A stretch of 64,000 nt of DNA, from assembly GCA_963767285.1 (NCBI GenBank), contig CAVYDJ010000004.1:496001-560000 (forward strand), read 5' to 3'. Below, piece by piece: positions 8,269-16,048 of this stretch. Each line of letters starts with the position of its first letter. Position 1 is the first letter of the stretch. A model generated the notes under the pieces. It searched no databases and was not told the origin of the DNA. It saw nothing but the letters and a program-made list of their open reading frames with translations. Made by a program: the position numbers and the translations under genes. The stretch comes from WHSW01 sp963767285. Its GTDB lineage: Bacteria; Actinomycetota; Thermoleophilia; Solirubrobacterales; 70-9.

Positions 8269-9555
8269 GTGGCACGCCCGACCGACTCCAACGAGCAGCT
8301 TCTCTGCAGCTTCTGCGGCAAGTCCCAACGCCAGGTCAAGAAGCTGATCGCCGGTCCCGGCGTCTACATCTGCGACGAGTGCATCGATCTCTGCAACGAG
8401 ATCATCGACGAGGAGCTGACGGCGCCGCCGTCGTTCGAGCTCGAGAGCCTGCCGAAGCCGGTCGAGATCTATGACGTGCTGCAGGAGTACGTCGTCGGCC
8501 AGGAGACCGCGAAGCGGACCCTCTCCGTCGCCGTCTACAACCACTACAAGCGCGTGCAGATGATGCAGAGCGTCGCCGAGGACGAGATCGAGCTGCAGAA
8601 GTCGAACATCATGCTGCTCGGCCCGACCGGTTGCGGCAAGACGCTGCTCGCTCAGACGCTGGCCCGGATCCTCAACGTCCCCTTCGCGATCGCCGACGCG
8701 ACCGCGCTCACGGAGGCCGGCTATGTGGGCGAGGACGTCGAGAACATCCTCCTGAAGCTGATCCAGGCCGCCGACTTCGACGTCAAGAAGGCGGAGACGG
8801 GGATCATCTACATCGACGAGATCGACAAGATCGCCCGCAAGGCCGACAACCCCTCGATCACTCGCGACGTCTCCGGCGAGGGGGTGCAGCAGGCGCTGCT
8901 GAAGATCCTCGAGGGGACGACGGCGTCGGTTCCCCCTCAGGGCGGGCGCAAGCACCCCCACCAGGAGTTCCTGACGATCGACACGACGAACATCCTGTTC
9001 ATCTGCGGCGGCTCGTTCGCCCAGCTCGACCACGTGATCGAGCGGCGGATCGGCCGCCACGGGGTCGGCTTCGGCGCCGAGGTCGCCTCGAAGGCCGAGA
9101 AGGACACCGGCAAGTTGTTCGAGCAGGTCCTGCCCGAGGACCTGATCGAGTACGGCCTGATCCCGGAGTTCATCGGCCGCCTACCGGTGATGGCGGCGAT
9201 CCACCAGCTCAGCCGCGACGACCTGATCACGATCCTGACCGAGCCGCGCAACGCCCTCACCAAGCAGTTCCAGCGCTTCTTCGAGTTCGACGACATCGAG
9301 CTGCAGTTCCAGGAGGACTCGCTGAGCGCGATCGCCGACAAGGCGCTCGAGCGTGAGACCGGCGCTCGTGGGCTGCGCTCGATCCTCGAGGAGACGCTGA
9401 TGGACGTGCAGTTCGAGCTTCCGTCCCGCCGCGACGTCTCCAAGTGCGTGGTCACCAAGGACACGATCGAGCAGGGCCTGCGCCCGACTCTGGTCACCCA
9501 GGCCGTCCCCGAGGAGCCCGAGGAGCTCGACGGCCTGCAGGAGGAAAGCGCCTAA
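8269..9555 (+). CDS. clpX: ATP-dependent Clp protease ATP-binding subunit ClpX
   Basis: A 428-residue AAA+ unfoldase. The N-terminal zinc-binding domain has C13, C16, C35 and C38; Walker A is GPTGCGKT (118-125); Walker B is IIYIDEIDKI; the pore loop GYVGED and sensor-2 GARGLRS are intact. The loop that docks onto ClpP reads VGF (in RHGVGFGAEV) where IGF is usual. It unfolds tagged substrates and feeds them to ClpP. GTG 8269 is supported by GGGAGA 8-13 bases upstream; TAACCT at 8218-8223 is a possible -10 giving a leader of about 40 bases, so unlike most genes here this one appears to have a Shine-Dalgarno leader. Confidence 0.97.
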   Translation: MARPTDSNEQLLCSFCGKSQRQVKKLIAGPGVYICDECIDLCNEIIDEELTAPPSFELESLPKPVEIYDVLQEYVVGQETAKRTLSVAVYNHYKRVQMMQSVAEDEIELQKSNIMLLGPTGCGKTLLAQTLARILNVPFAIADATALTEAGYVGEDVENILLKLIQAADFDVKKAETGIIYIDEIDKIARKADNPSITRDVSGEGVQQALLKILEGTTASVPPQGGRKHPHQEFLTIDTTNILFICGGSFAQLDHVIERRIGRHGVGFGAEVASKAEKDTGKLFEQVLPEDLIEYGLIPEFIGRLPVMAAIHQLSRDDLITILTEPRNALTKQFQRFFEFDDIELQFQEDSLSAIADKALERETGARGLRSILEETLMDVQFELPSRRDVSKCVVTKDTIEQGLRPTLVTQAVPEEPEELDGLQEESA

Positions 9556-9572
9556 CTAGACTCGCCGCCTCT

Positions 9573-12143
9573 ATGGACGAGGCGCGGCGCGCAAAGCTCG
9601 AGGCCACCACCCGCTGGGATCCGGCGGAGGCCGAGGGCAGGATCTTTGCCGCCTGGGAGGCGAGCGGGGCGTTCGACCCGCCGGCCGAGGGGACGCCGGA
9701 GGAGAACTTTTCGATCGCGATCCCGCCGCCGAACGTGACCGGGGCGCTGCACATGGGCCACGCCCTCAACGGCACCGTCCAGGACGCGCTGACGCGGATG
9801 CGGCGGATGCAGGGCCGCAACTCGCTGTGGATCCTGGGCACCGACCATGCCGGGATCGGCACCCAGATGGTGGTCGAGAAGGAGCTCCGCGCCCAGGGCA
9901 GCTCGCGCCACGAGCTCGGCCGCGAGGCGTTCGTGGAGCGCGTCTGGGAGTGGCGACGCGAATACGGCTCGCAGATCATCGAGCAGTACAAGCGCCTTGG
10001 CGCCTCCTGCGACTACGAGCGCGAGCGCTTCACCCTCGACGAGGGCTACGTGCGTGCCGTCTACAGGGTGTTCGTCGAGCTTCACCGCAAGGGCCTGATC
10101 TATCGCGACAACTACATGGTCAACTGGGACCCGGGCACCAACTCGGCGATCTCAGAGCTCGAGGTCGTCAACCGCGAGGTCGACGACGTCCTCTATGAGG
10201 TCGATTACGCGGTAGAGGGTTCCGACGAGGCGCTGACGATCGCGACCGTGCGCCCGGAGACGATGCTCGCCGACACCGCGGTCGCCGTCCACCCCGAAGA
10301 CGACCGCTACAAGCGCTTCGTCGGCGGGCATGCGGTGTTACCGCTGGTCGGCCGGCGGCTGCCGATCATCGCCGACGAACACGTGGACCCCGAGTTCGGG
10401 ACCGGGGCCCTGAAGATCACGCCCGGCCACGACCCCGCCGACTTCGAGATCGGCCGCGCTCATGAGCTCGAGGAGATCTCTGCGATCGGCGAGGACGGGC
10501 GGATGACCGCGGCGGCGGGCGAGAGGTTCGAGGGGATGACGGCGACCGAGGCGCGCGCGGCGGTCGTCGAGGCCCTACGCGCTGAGGGCACCCTGCGAGA
10601 CGAGCAGCCCTACCGCCACTCGGTCCCGTTCTCCGAGCGCTCGGGCGAGCGGATCGAGCCGCTGATCTCGCTGCAGTGGTTCTGTCGCATGGACGATCTT
10701 GCGGCGCCGGCGATCAGGGTCGTGGAGAGCGACGAGGTGCGGATCGTCCCGGAGAACTACAAGCGCGTCTATCTGAACTGGATGCGGGAGATCCGGCCGT
10801 GGTGCATCTCGCGCCAGCTCTGGTGGGGCCATCAGATCCCGGTCTGGTACGGCCCCGAGGGCGAACAGGTGGTCGCCGAGTCGGAGGAGCTCGCCCGTGA
10901 GGCGGCGGCCGAACAGGGGCTCGACCCGGATTCGCTGACCCGCGAGACCGACGTCCTCGACACGTGGTTCAGCTCCGCCCTCTGGCCGTTCGCGACCCTC
11001 GGCTGGCCCGACGAAACCGCTCATTTGCGGGCCTTTTATCCGACCAGCTTCCTCACGACCGCGCGCGAGATCATCTTCCTCTGGGTCGCGCGCATGGTGA
11101 TGATGGGCCTCGAGTTCGCCGGCGACATCCCGTTTCGCGATGTCTACGTGCACCCGGTGGTCCAGGCCCCCGACGGGCGGCGGATGTCGAAGTCGCTGGG
11201 CACCGGGATCGACCCCCTCGACGAGATCGAGGTCCACGGCGCCGACGCGCTGCGGTTCGGGATGCTGGCGATCTCATCGACGCAGGACGTCCGCTACTCG
11301 CCGGACCGCGTCCGGCAGGGCCGCGACCTCGCGAACAAGCTCTGGAACGCGTCGAGGCTGATCCTGCTCAACGCGGGCGACGCCGAGCCGGGACCCCGCA
11401 CCGAACGGCTTGAGGACCGCTGGATCCTGACCCGGCTCGACGCGACGGTTCGGTCCGTCACCGCCCGGATCGAGGAATACGACTTCTCGCACGCGGTCCT
11501 CGACTTCTACGGCTTCTTTTGGTCCGAGCTCTGCGACTGGTACCTGGAGATCGTCAAGCCGCGCCTGTACGACGGCGACGAGGATGCGGCGGCGAACCTG
11601 CTGTTCGTGCTCGATCGCGTCCTCCGCCTCATGCACCCGGTGATGCCCTTCGTGACCGAGGAGATCTGGAGCTACCTGCCCGACCGCGACGACCTGCTGA
11701 TCTCGAGCCCGTTCCCGGAGCCGGGAGACGCCCTGGTCGACACCGAGGCGGCGCTCGCCGTCGAACTCGAGTTGGAGGAGGTTCGTCAGATCCGTGCTTG
11801 GCGTGATCTTGTGGGTGTCCCGGCCGCCGCGGTGCTCAAAGCGCGCGTGGAAGGGGGGGTGAGTGAGTTTGTGCCCCGGCTGGCCAGACTGACGCCGACC
11901 GACGAAGGCGGCGAGCCCATCGCGACGATCGGCCGGATCCAGATCCTGGCGTCGGAGGAGATCGACGCCGAGCAGGCCGCTGTGCGGATCGGGGCGGAGC
12001 GCGGCAGGCTGGAGGGCGAGATCGACCGCCTCGAGCGCAAGCTCGGCAACGAGGGGTTCGTTGCAAAGGCCCCGCCTGAGGTGGTTGAAGACGAGCGCCG
12101 GAAGCTTGCTGACTACCGCGCCGAACTCGACCGGCTGGGCTAG
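9573..12143 (+). CDS. valS: valyl-tRNA synthetase
   Basis: An 856-residue class I synthetase. HIGH is present as HMGH (60-63), KMSKS as RMSKS near 537, the editing (CP1) domain sits between them, and the WCISRQLWWGHQIP block is typical of ValS. The C-terminal coiled-coil arm (GRLEGEIDRLERKLGNEGFV) that grips tRNA-Val is complete. It charges tRNA-Val and clears mischarged Thr. ATG 9573 is used; TAGACT (9557-9562) ends 10 bases before it and no Shine-Dalgarno is visible. A longer in-frame ORF reaches back into clpX and is rejected. folC follows directly and appears translationally coupled. Confidence 0.97.
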   Translation: MDEARRAKLEATTRWDPAEAEGRIFAAWEASGAFDPPAEGTPEENFSIAIPPPNVTGALHMGHALNGTVQDALTRMRRMQGRNSLWILGTDHAGIGTQMVVEKELRAQGSSRHELGREAFVERVWEWRREYGSQIIEQYKRLGASCDYERERFTLDEGYVRAVYRVFVELHRKGLIYRDNYMVNWDPGTNSAISELEVVNREVDDVLYEVDYAVEGSDEALTIATVRPETMLADTAVAVHPEDDRYKRFVGGHAVLPLVGRRLPIIADEHVDPEFGTGALKITPGHDPADFEIGRAHELEEISAIGEDGRMTAAAGERFEGMTATEARAAVVEALRAEGTLRDEQPYRHSVPFSERSGERIEPLISLQWFCRMDDLAAPAIRVVESDEVRIVPENYKRVYLNWMREIRPWCISRQLWWGHQIPVWYGPEGEQVVAESEELAREAAAEQGLDPDSLTRETDVLDTWFSSALWPFATLGWPDETAHLRAFYPTSFLTTAREIIFLWVARMVMMGLEFAGDIPFRDVYVHPVVQAPDGRRMSKSLGTGIDPLDEIEVHGADALRFGMLAISSTQDVRYSPDRVRQGRDLANKLWNASRLILLNAGDAEPGPRTERLEDRWILTRLDATVRSVTARIEEYDFSHAVLDFYGFFWSELCDWYLEIVKPRLYDGDEDAAANLLFVLDRVLRLMHPVMPFVTEEIWSYLPDRDDLLISSPFPEPGDALVDTEAALAVELELEEVRQIRAWRDLVGVPAAAVLKARVEGGVSEFVPRLARLTPTDEGGEPIATIGRIQILASEEIDAEQAAVRIGAERGRLEGEIDRLERKLGNEGFVAKAPPEVVEDERRKLADYRAELDRLG

Positions 12144-12145
12144 CC

Positions 12146-13390
12146 CTGGCCTGGAGCGCCGAACAGGGGGAGGGCTGGCTGGGCTCGCTGACCCCGCTCG
12201 GGATGCGGTTCGGCCTCGAGCGGATCCGGCGGTTGGTCTCGGTGCTCGGGATGCCACAGCACCGCTTCGCCTCCATCCACGTCGTCGGCACGAACGGGAA
12301 GTCGTCGGTGACCGAGATCGCCGCGGCGCTGCTCGAAGCGCACGGCCGTCGAGCCGGCGCCTACCTGTCACCGCACGATGAGCGCTGGCGGGAGCGGATC
12401 CAGGTCGGCGGGGCAGAGATTGAGCCGGATGCCTTCGGGGCCGCCGCCGAGCGCGTGGCGCAGGCGGTCACGGTCGTCGACCGTGCCCTCGACGAGGGCG
12501 AGGCGGTGACCCAGTTCGAGGCCGATACCGCGACCGCGTTCGTCGCCCTGGCCGCCGCCGGGGTCGAGGTCGGGGTGATCGAGGCCGGGCTCGGCGGCCG
12601 CCTCGACGCCACCAATGTGCTTCCGTCGCAGGTCACCGTGCTGACCTCCGTCGGGCTCGAGCACACCGAGTATCTGGGCGACACCGAGCTCGAGATCGCG
12701 GCCGAGAAGCTCGCGGTGCTGCGTGACCACTCGATCCTGGTGATCGGGCCGCTGGCGCCGGAGGTCGAGACCCTGGCGCGGCGGGTGGCGGCGGAACGCC
12801 GCGCGCGGGTGGTCAGCGTGCGCGACCTCGCCCCGGCGGTCGAGTTGCCGGTCGACGTGCCGTATCTGCGCCGGAACTTCGCGGTGGCGCTGGCGGCGGC
12901 GGAGGCGGTGCTCGGGTCGCTGGATGCCGGGCGGGTTATGGGGGTGGCCGCCGGACTCGAGCTGCACGGGCGGATGGAGGTGGTCGACGGGGACCCGGTG
13001 GTGGTGCTGGACGCGGCGCACAACCCGGCGGGGGCGGCGGCGCTGGCGGAGGCGCTGCCGGCCGTGGCGGGGGGGAGGCCGGTGGTGGGGGTGCTGGCGT
13101 TGCTCGGCGACAAGGACGCGAGTGGGTTCATGGCCGCGCTGGGGCCGTCGCTCGCGGGGGTCGTGGCGACGGAGATCCCCGCGGAGCGTTTGGCGGAGGC
13201 CGGTCGCCCCGGAGCTCAAGCGCTTGCGGCCTCTCGATTGGCGGAATTGGCGCGCGGAGCCGGGTTGGGCTGGGTGGAGGAGGTAGGTGATCCGGCGGAG
13301 GCGGTCGCGCGGGCGCGATCCGTCGCCTCGGCGCAGGGCGGCGTGGCGCTCGTGACGGGCTCCCACTACCTGCTCCGTTACGCCGAGTGA
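12146..13390 (+). CDS. folC: folylpolyglutamate/dihydrofolate synthase, probable CTG start
   Basis: A Mur-ligase-like ATPase adding glutamate to folates. The P-loop is GTNGKSS, followed by ERIQV and the GLGGRLDATNV block that binds Mg and glutamate. From the first canonical start (ATG 12203) the protein is 395 residues but lacks the conserved N-terminal turn. The frame is open upstream from 12113 and reads WLGSLTPLGMRFGLERI, which matches the family's 'WLxSLxxxGxxxGLER' start. No ATG, GTG or TTG lies in that stretch; CTG at 12146, two bases after the valS stop, is the best candidate (414 residues) and would work by re-initiation. G-rich codon use is extreme near 12.93-13.1 kb. Confidence 0.85.
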   Translation: MAWSAEQGEGWLGSLTPLGMRFGLERIRRLVSVLGMPQHRFASIHVVGTNGKSSVTEIAAALLEAHGRRAGAYLSPHDERWRERIQVGGAEIEPDAFGAAAERVAQAVTVVDRALDEGEAVTQFEADTATAFVALAAAGVEVGVIEAGLGGRLDATNVLPSQVTVLTSVGLEHTEYLGDTELEIAAEKLAVLRDHSILVIGPLAPEVETLARRVAAERRARVVSVRDLAPAVELPVDVPYLRRNFAVALAAAEAVLGSLDAGRVMGVAAGLELHGRMEVVDGDPVVVLDAAHNPAGAAALAEALPAVAGGRPVVGVLALLGDKDASGFMAALGPSLAGVVATEIPAERLAEAGRPGAQALAASRLAELARGAGLGWVEEVGDPAEAVARARSVASAQGGVALVTGSHYLLRYAE

Positions 13391-13422
13391 CGAGTTAGTC
13401 GGCCTGACGCCGACTAACTCGT
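13390..13422. terminator. perfect 14-bp inverted repeat, bidirectional terminator candidate
   Basis: ACGAGTTAGTCGGC (13390-13403) and its exact complement GCCGACTAACTCGT (13409-13422) flank a 5-base loop. The hairpin begins on the last base of the folC stop codon and spans the last eight amidase codons and the amidase stop. It lies where two convergent transcripts meet. There is no U-tract on either side, so strength is uncertain. Confidence 0.6.
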
Positions 13423-14123
13423 ACGTCGCGCTGTTTGAGGCGGTGGCGGAACTCCTTCACGTCGCGTTTCAGCCAGTCCGTGTGGTCGTTGGTCCAGCCC
13501 TGGAGGTCCTTGAAGTGCGGGTCGTCGTTGGCCATCGAGTGGCCGATGACCTCGCCGGTGGGCACGCCGTAGCGTGCCTGGAGCCAGCGGACGAGGCGCA
13601 GGGCCGCGCCGACCTGCCTGCGGCGGTCGAGGATCTGCTGGTCGGCCCAGTGTGAGCCACGGCCGGTGGCCTGGACCATCTCGATCCCGATCGCGACGTG
13701 GTTGAGCCCGATCGTGTGCCGGCAGCGGACCTTCGGCGAGACGAGCTCGTCGATCGTCCCGTTCTGCTCGACCACGTAGTGCGCGCAGACGCCGGGGCGC
13801 TCGCCGAGGTTGGGTGCGTTGGAGTCGAACGTGCTCCAGACGGAGTCGTAGCTGTCGGTGGCGGTGAAATGCAGCACGATCACCTTGGGGTCGCGCAGGC
13901 GCCACTCACGAGCGCCGTAGTGGCGGCGGGAGTAGTTCGCCATCTCCGCCTTGCGGCCGTCGCCGTAGGAGATCGGGTCCGCCGTGATCGGCGGCTTGCC
14001 GGGACCTGCGAGGGCCCCCGCCGCGTAGATACCAGCGATGGTCGTGATGGCCCAGATCGGAGTCCACGGTCGCAGCCGCGGCGGTTTCCGACTACCTTCT
14101 CTGCGCATTGGATCGAGGCGCAC
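13395..14123 (-). CDS. membrane-anchored or secreted N-acetylmuramoyl-L-alanine amidase
   Basis: A 242-residue amidase_2/PGRP-type hydrolase. After a basic N-terminus comes one hydrophobic segment (WAITTIAGIYAAGALAG) that may be an uncleaved anchor or signal. The zinc site fits VLHFTAT (first His), RHTIGLNHVAIGIEM (second His) and the DDPHFKDL block (third ligand). Catalytic Glu/Tyr positions are also plausible. It would cut the lactyl-amide bond between MurNAc and the stem peptide. Cys in GVCAHYVV and VRCRHTI may form a disulfide. The start could also be the internal ATG at 14108. The 3' end lies inside the inverted repeat shared with folC. Confidence 0.85.
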   Translation of the reverse strand: MRLDPMRREGSRKPPRLRPWTPIWAITTIAGIYAAGALAGPGKPPITADPISYGDGRKAEMANYSRRHYGAREWRLRDPKVIVLHFTATDSYDSVWSTFDSNAPNLGERPGVCAHYVVEQNGTIDELVSPKVRCRHTIGLNHVAIGIEMVQATGRGSHWADQQILDRRRQVGAALRLVRWLQARYGVPTGEVIGHSMANDDPHFKDLQGWTNDHTDWLKRDVKEFRHRLKQRDVRVSRRQAD

Positions 14124-14140
14124 GTTCAGAGCTTCTGCAC

Positions 14141-14227
14141 ATGATGGGACTGGTCGCGGCCGTGGTCGCGATCGTGATCCTGGTCTTCTTCGGGCTGGGG
14201 TACCTGTTCGGCAGGCTCTTCCTCTGA
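14141..14227 (+). CDS. 28-residue single-helix membrane microprotein
   Basis: ATG 14141 to TGA 14227 encodes 28 residues: MMGLVAAVVAIVILVFFGLG then YLFGRLFL. It is one transmembrane helix ending in a Tyr/Arg-containing amphipathic tail. Codons follow the local G/C-ending bias (gtc, gcg, atc, ctg, ttc), which favours real coding over chance. Another in-frame ATG is adjacent at 14144. It sits between the divergent amidase and a zinc-ribbon membrane protein 34 bases downstream and may be co-transcribed with the latter. The family is not known to me; similar 'GYLxGRLFL'-ended microproteins may occur in related genomes, which a tblastn search would settle. Confidence 0.55.
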   Translation: MMGLVAAVVAIVILVFFGLGYLFGRLFL

Positions 14228-14261
14228 CCCCAGGCCCCTCTAGACTGCCCAGCCTTCCCCC

Positions 14262-14936
14262 ATGACCCTAGCGCTATTCGGCATCACCAACGATGGCCTC
14301 AACCTGGCCGTCAACCTCGTGATCCTCTTCCTGGTCGTCCTCTGGCTGGCCCTGATCGCCTGGACGTACTTCGACGCCCGGCGGCGCATCGAGGATCCCG
14401 TCTTGATCGCCTGCGCGACCGCGGCATCGCTGTTTCCGTTCGTCGGCACGATCGTCTACTCGATCCTGCGCCCGCCGGAGTTCCTGGCCGACAAGCGCGA
14501 GCGCGAGCTCGAGGTCCGCGCCTCGGAGCTGCGCGTACGCCAGCTCGAGGAGGCGTCCTGCCCGAACTGCGAGCACCCGGTCGAGCGCAGCTTCCTGCGC
14601 TGTCCCAACTGCAGGGCGCGGATCAAGGATCCGTGTGAGTCGTGTGGCAAGCCGATCGACCCGCGCTGGTCGATCTGCCCGTACTGCGAGACGCCGCAGC
14701 GCCGCGCGGCCCCGGTCGAGCGCCGTCCGCCGTCGAAGCGCCGCGGCAAGACGGCCGACGTCGCCACGTCCGAGGCGCCGCCGAAGCCGCGCCGGACGAG
14801 CTCGAGAAGCCCTTCGTCAAGCCGCTCCGGCGCGCCGTCACGCTCGAGCTCGCCCTCGGCGAAGGCGAGCGGCGACGGCGAAACCCAGCGCAAGCCCTCC
14901 GGCAGCCGCCCGACCCGCAGCTCGCGCAGTGAGTAG
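14262..14936 (+). CDS. membrane-anchored double zinc-ribbon protein
   Basis: A 224-residue protein with two predicted N-terminal membrane helices (LNLAVNLVILFLVVLWLALIAW and VLIACATAASLFPFVGTIVY), a charged linker (RERELEVRASELRVRQLEE), then two CxxC zinc ribbons: CPNCEHPVERSFLRCPNC and CESCGKPIDPRWSICPYC. The tail is Ser/Arg/Pro-rich and probably disordered. Such proteins may act as membrane-bound scaffolds; no function is established. TAGACT (14241-14246) lies 15 bases before the ATG. Its stop overlaps the ndk start by 8 bases, so the two are coupled. Confidence 0.75.
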   Translation: MTLALFGITNDGLNLAVNLVILFLVVLWLALIAWTYFDARRRIEDPVLIACATAASLFPFVGTIVYSILRPPEFLADKRERELEVRASELRVRQLEEASCPNCEHPVERSFLRCPNCRARIKDPCESCGKPIDPRWSICPYCETPQRRAAPVERRPPSKRRGKTADVATSEAPPKPRRTSSRSPSSSRSGAPSRSSSPSAKASGDGETQRKPSGSRPTRSSRSE

Positions 14937-15330
14937 GACGCTGATCCTGATCAAGCCCGACGCGTTCGAGCGCGGGCTGACCGGCGAGATCCTCGCCCGC
15001 TTCGAGCGCAAGGGCCTGAAGATCACCCAGATGCGGTTGCTGACCGCCGACGAGGAGATCGCCAACGCCCACTACGCGGAGCACGCGGAGAAGCCGTTCT
15101 TCGGCGAGCTGGTCACGTTCATCACCGGCGGGCCGCTGGTCGCCCTGGTGCTCGAGGGCCACGAGGCGGTCAAGGCCGCCCGCCAGCTGATCGGAATCAC
15201 CAACCCGATCGAGGCCGAGACGGGCTCGATGCGAGGCGATTACGGCCTCGAGGTCACCTTCAACCTGGTCCACGGCTCCGACTCCGATGAGTCCGCCGAG
15301 CGCGAGATCGGGATCTGGTTCGGCTCCTGA
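14929..15330 (+). CDS. ndk: nucleoside diphosphate kinase
   Basis: A 133-residue enzyme balancing NTP pools by transfer of the gamma phosphate through a phospho-His. The active site His115 is in NLVHGSDS; the Kpn-loop region (ITGGPLVALVLEG) and the N-terminal LILIKPDAF strand are canonical. The start GTG 14929 overlaps the preceding gene's stop by 8 bases, and the N-terminus SRTLILIKPDA matches the family from there. A longer in-frame ORF upstream is the antisense-like shadow of the zinc-ribbon gene. Its 3' end overlaps maf by 44 bases. Confidence 0.97.
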   Translation: MSRTLILIKPDAFERGLTGEILARFERKGLKITQMRLLTADEEIANAHYAEHAEKPFFGELVTFITGGPLVALVLEGHEAVKAARQLIGITNPIEAETGSMRGDYGLEVTFNLVHGSDSDESAEREIGIWFGS

Positions 15331-15892
15331 GCGGCTGATCCTCGCCTCGGCGTCGCCGCGCCGGCGCGAGATCCTCGAGCGCCTCGGGGTCGAGTTCGAG
15401 GCAGTCGTCCCAGCGGTGGAGGAGCTCAGCGAGGGGGATCCGGAAACGGTGGTGGTCGAGAACGCCCGCCGCAAGGCGCGGGCCGGGCGAGAGCTCGCAG
15501 GGGCGGGGGAGGGTGCGATCGTCCTCGGGGTCGACACCGACGTCGCCCTCGACGGCCGCCTGCTCGGCAAGGCCGAGGACGAGGGCGGCGCCCGGGAGCG
15601 GCTGAGGGCCCTGTCGGGGCGCACTCACGAGGTGCTGAGCGGCGTGGTCATGCTCAGCGGTGATGCCGGCGAGCGGACCGCCGTCGCCCGAACCGACGTG
15701 ACCTTCCACGAGCTCGACGCGGCGACGATCGACCTCTATCTGGCCTCCGGCGAGTGGCGCGACCGCGCCGGGGCCTACGCGATCCAGGGCCTCGGCTCGA
15801 TCCTGATCGACTCGATCCGCGGCGACTTCTCGAATGTCGTCGGACTTCCCGTCCCCGTCTTGCTGGACCTGATTCCGGGCCTGCGGCCGTAA
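15287..15892 (+). CDS. maf: Maf-like nucleotide pyrophosphatase
   Basis: A 201-residue Maf/HAM1-like NTP pyrophosphatase that removes non-canonical or modified nucleotides. The SASPRRREIL motif, the ENARRKA segment and the GVDTDVALDGRLLGK block are diagnostic, and the conserved GAYAIQGLGSILIDSIRGDFSNVVGLP end is intact. The only canonical start (ATG 15287) lies within the last 44 bases of ndk and adds a non-conserved leader of about 15 residues, so translation is coupled to ndk or begins at a rarer codon nearer the LILASASPRR strand. A strong terminator follows. Confidence 0.93.
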   Translation: MSPPSARSGSGSAPERLILASASPRRREILERLGVEFEAVVPAVEELSEGDPETVVVENARRKARAGRELAGAGEGAIVLGVDTDVALDGRLLGKAEDEGGARERLRALSGRTHEVLSGVVMLSGDAGERTAVARTDVTFHELDAATIDLYLASGEWRDRAGAYAIQGLGSILIDSIRGDFSNVVGLPVPVLLDLIPGLRP

Positions 15893-15920
15893 ACGTCCTG
15901 CACGGTCAGGGGAAACGGCC

Positions 15921-15956
15921 AAAACCCTAAGGCGCACAATTAGCCTTAGGGTTTTT
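15921..15956 (+). terminator. Rho-independent terminator after maf
   Basis: AAAACCCTAAGGC (15921-15933) and GCCTTAGGGTTTT (15943-15955) form a perfect 13-bp stem with a 9-base loop, ending in a run of five T. It is the clearest intrinsic terminator in the window and separates maf from the mreB operon. The A-tract on the left arm means it could also work on the opposite strand. Confidence 0.9.
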
Positions 15957-16048
15957 CATGAGGCTCGATTCCCGCTTGAGGGCTGGAGATCATGGTCTAC
16001 ACTCGGCCTTCGGTCGCGGCCGCTGCAGCCGCCGCGGCCAGGCTTGTT

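Noticed and set aside
13060..13100. G-quadruplex in folC
   Set aside because: A G7 run and a G5 run lie close together, but four clear GGG tracts with short loops are not present; G-rich codon use explains it.
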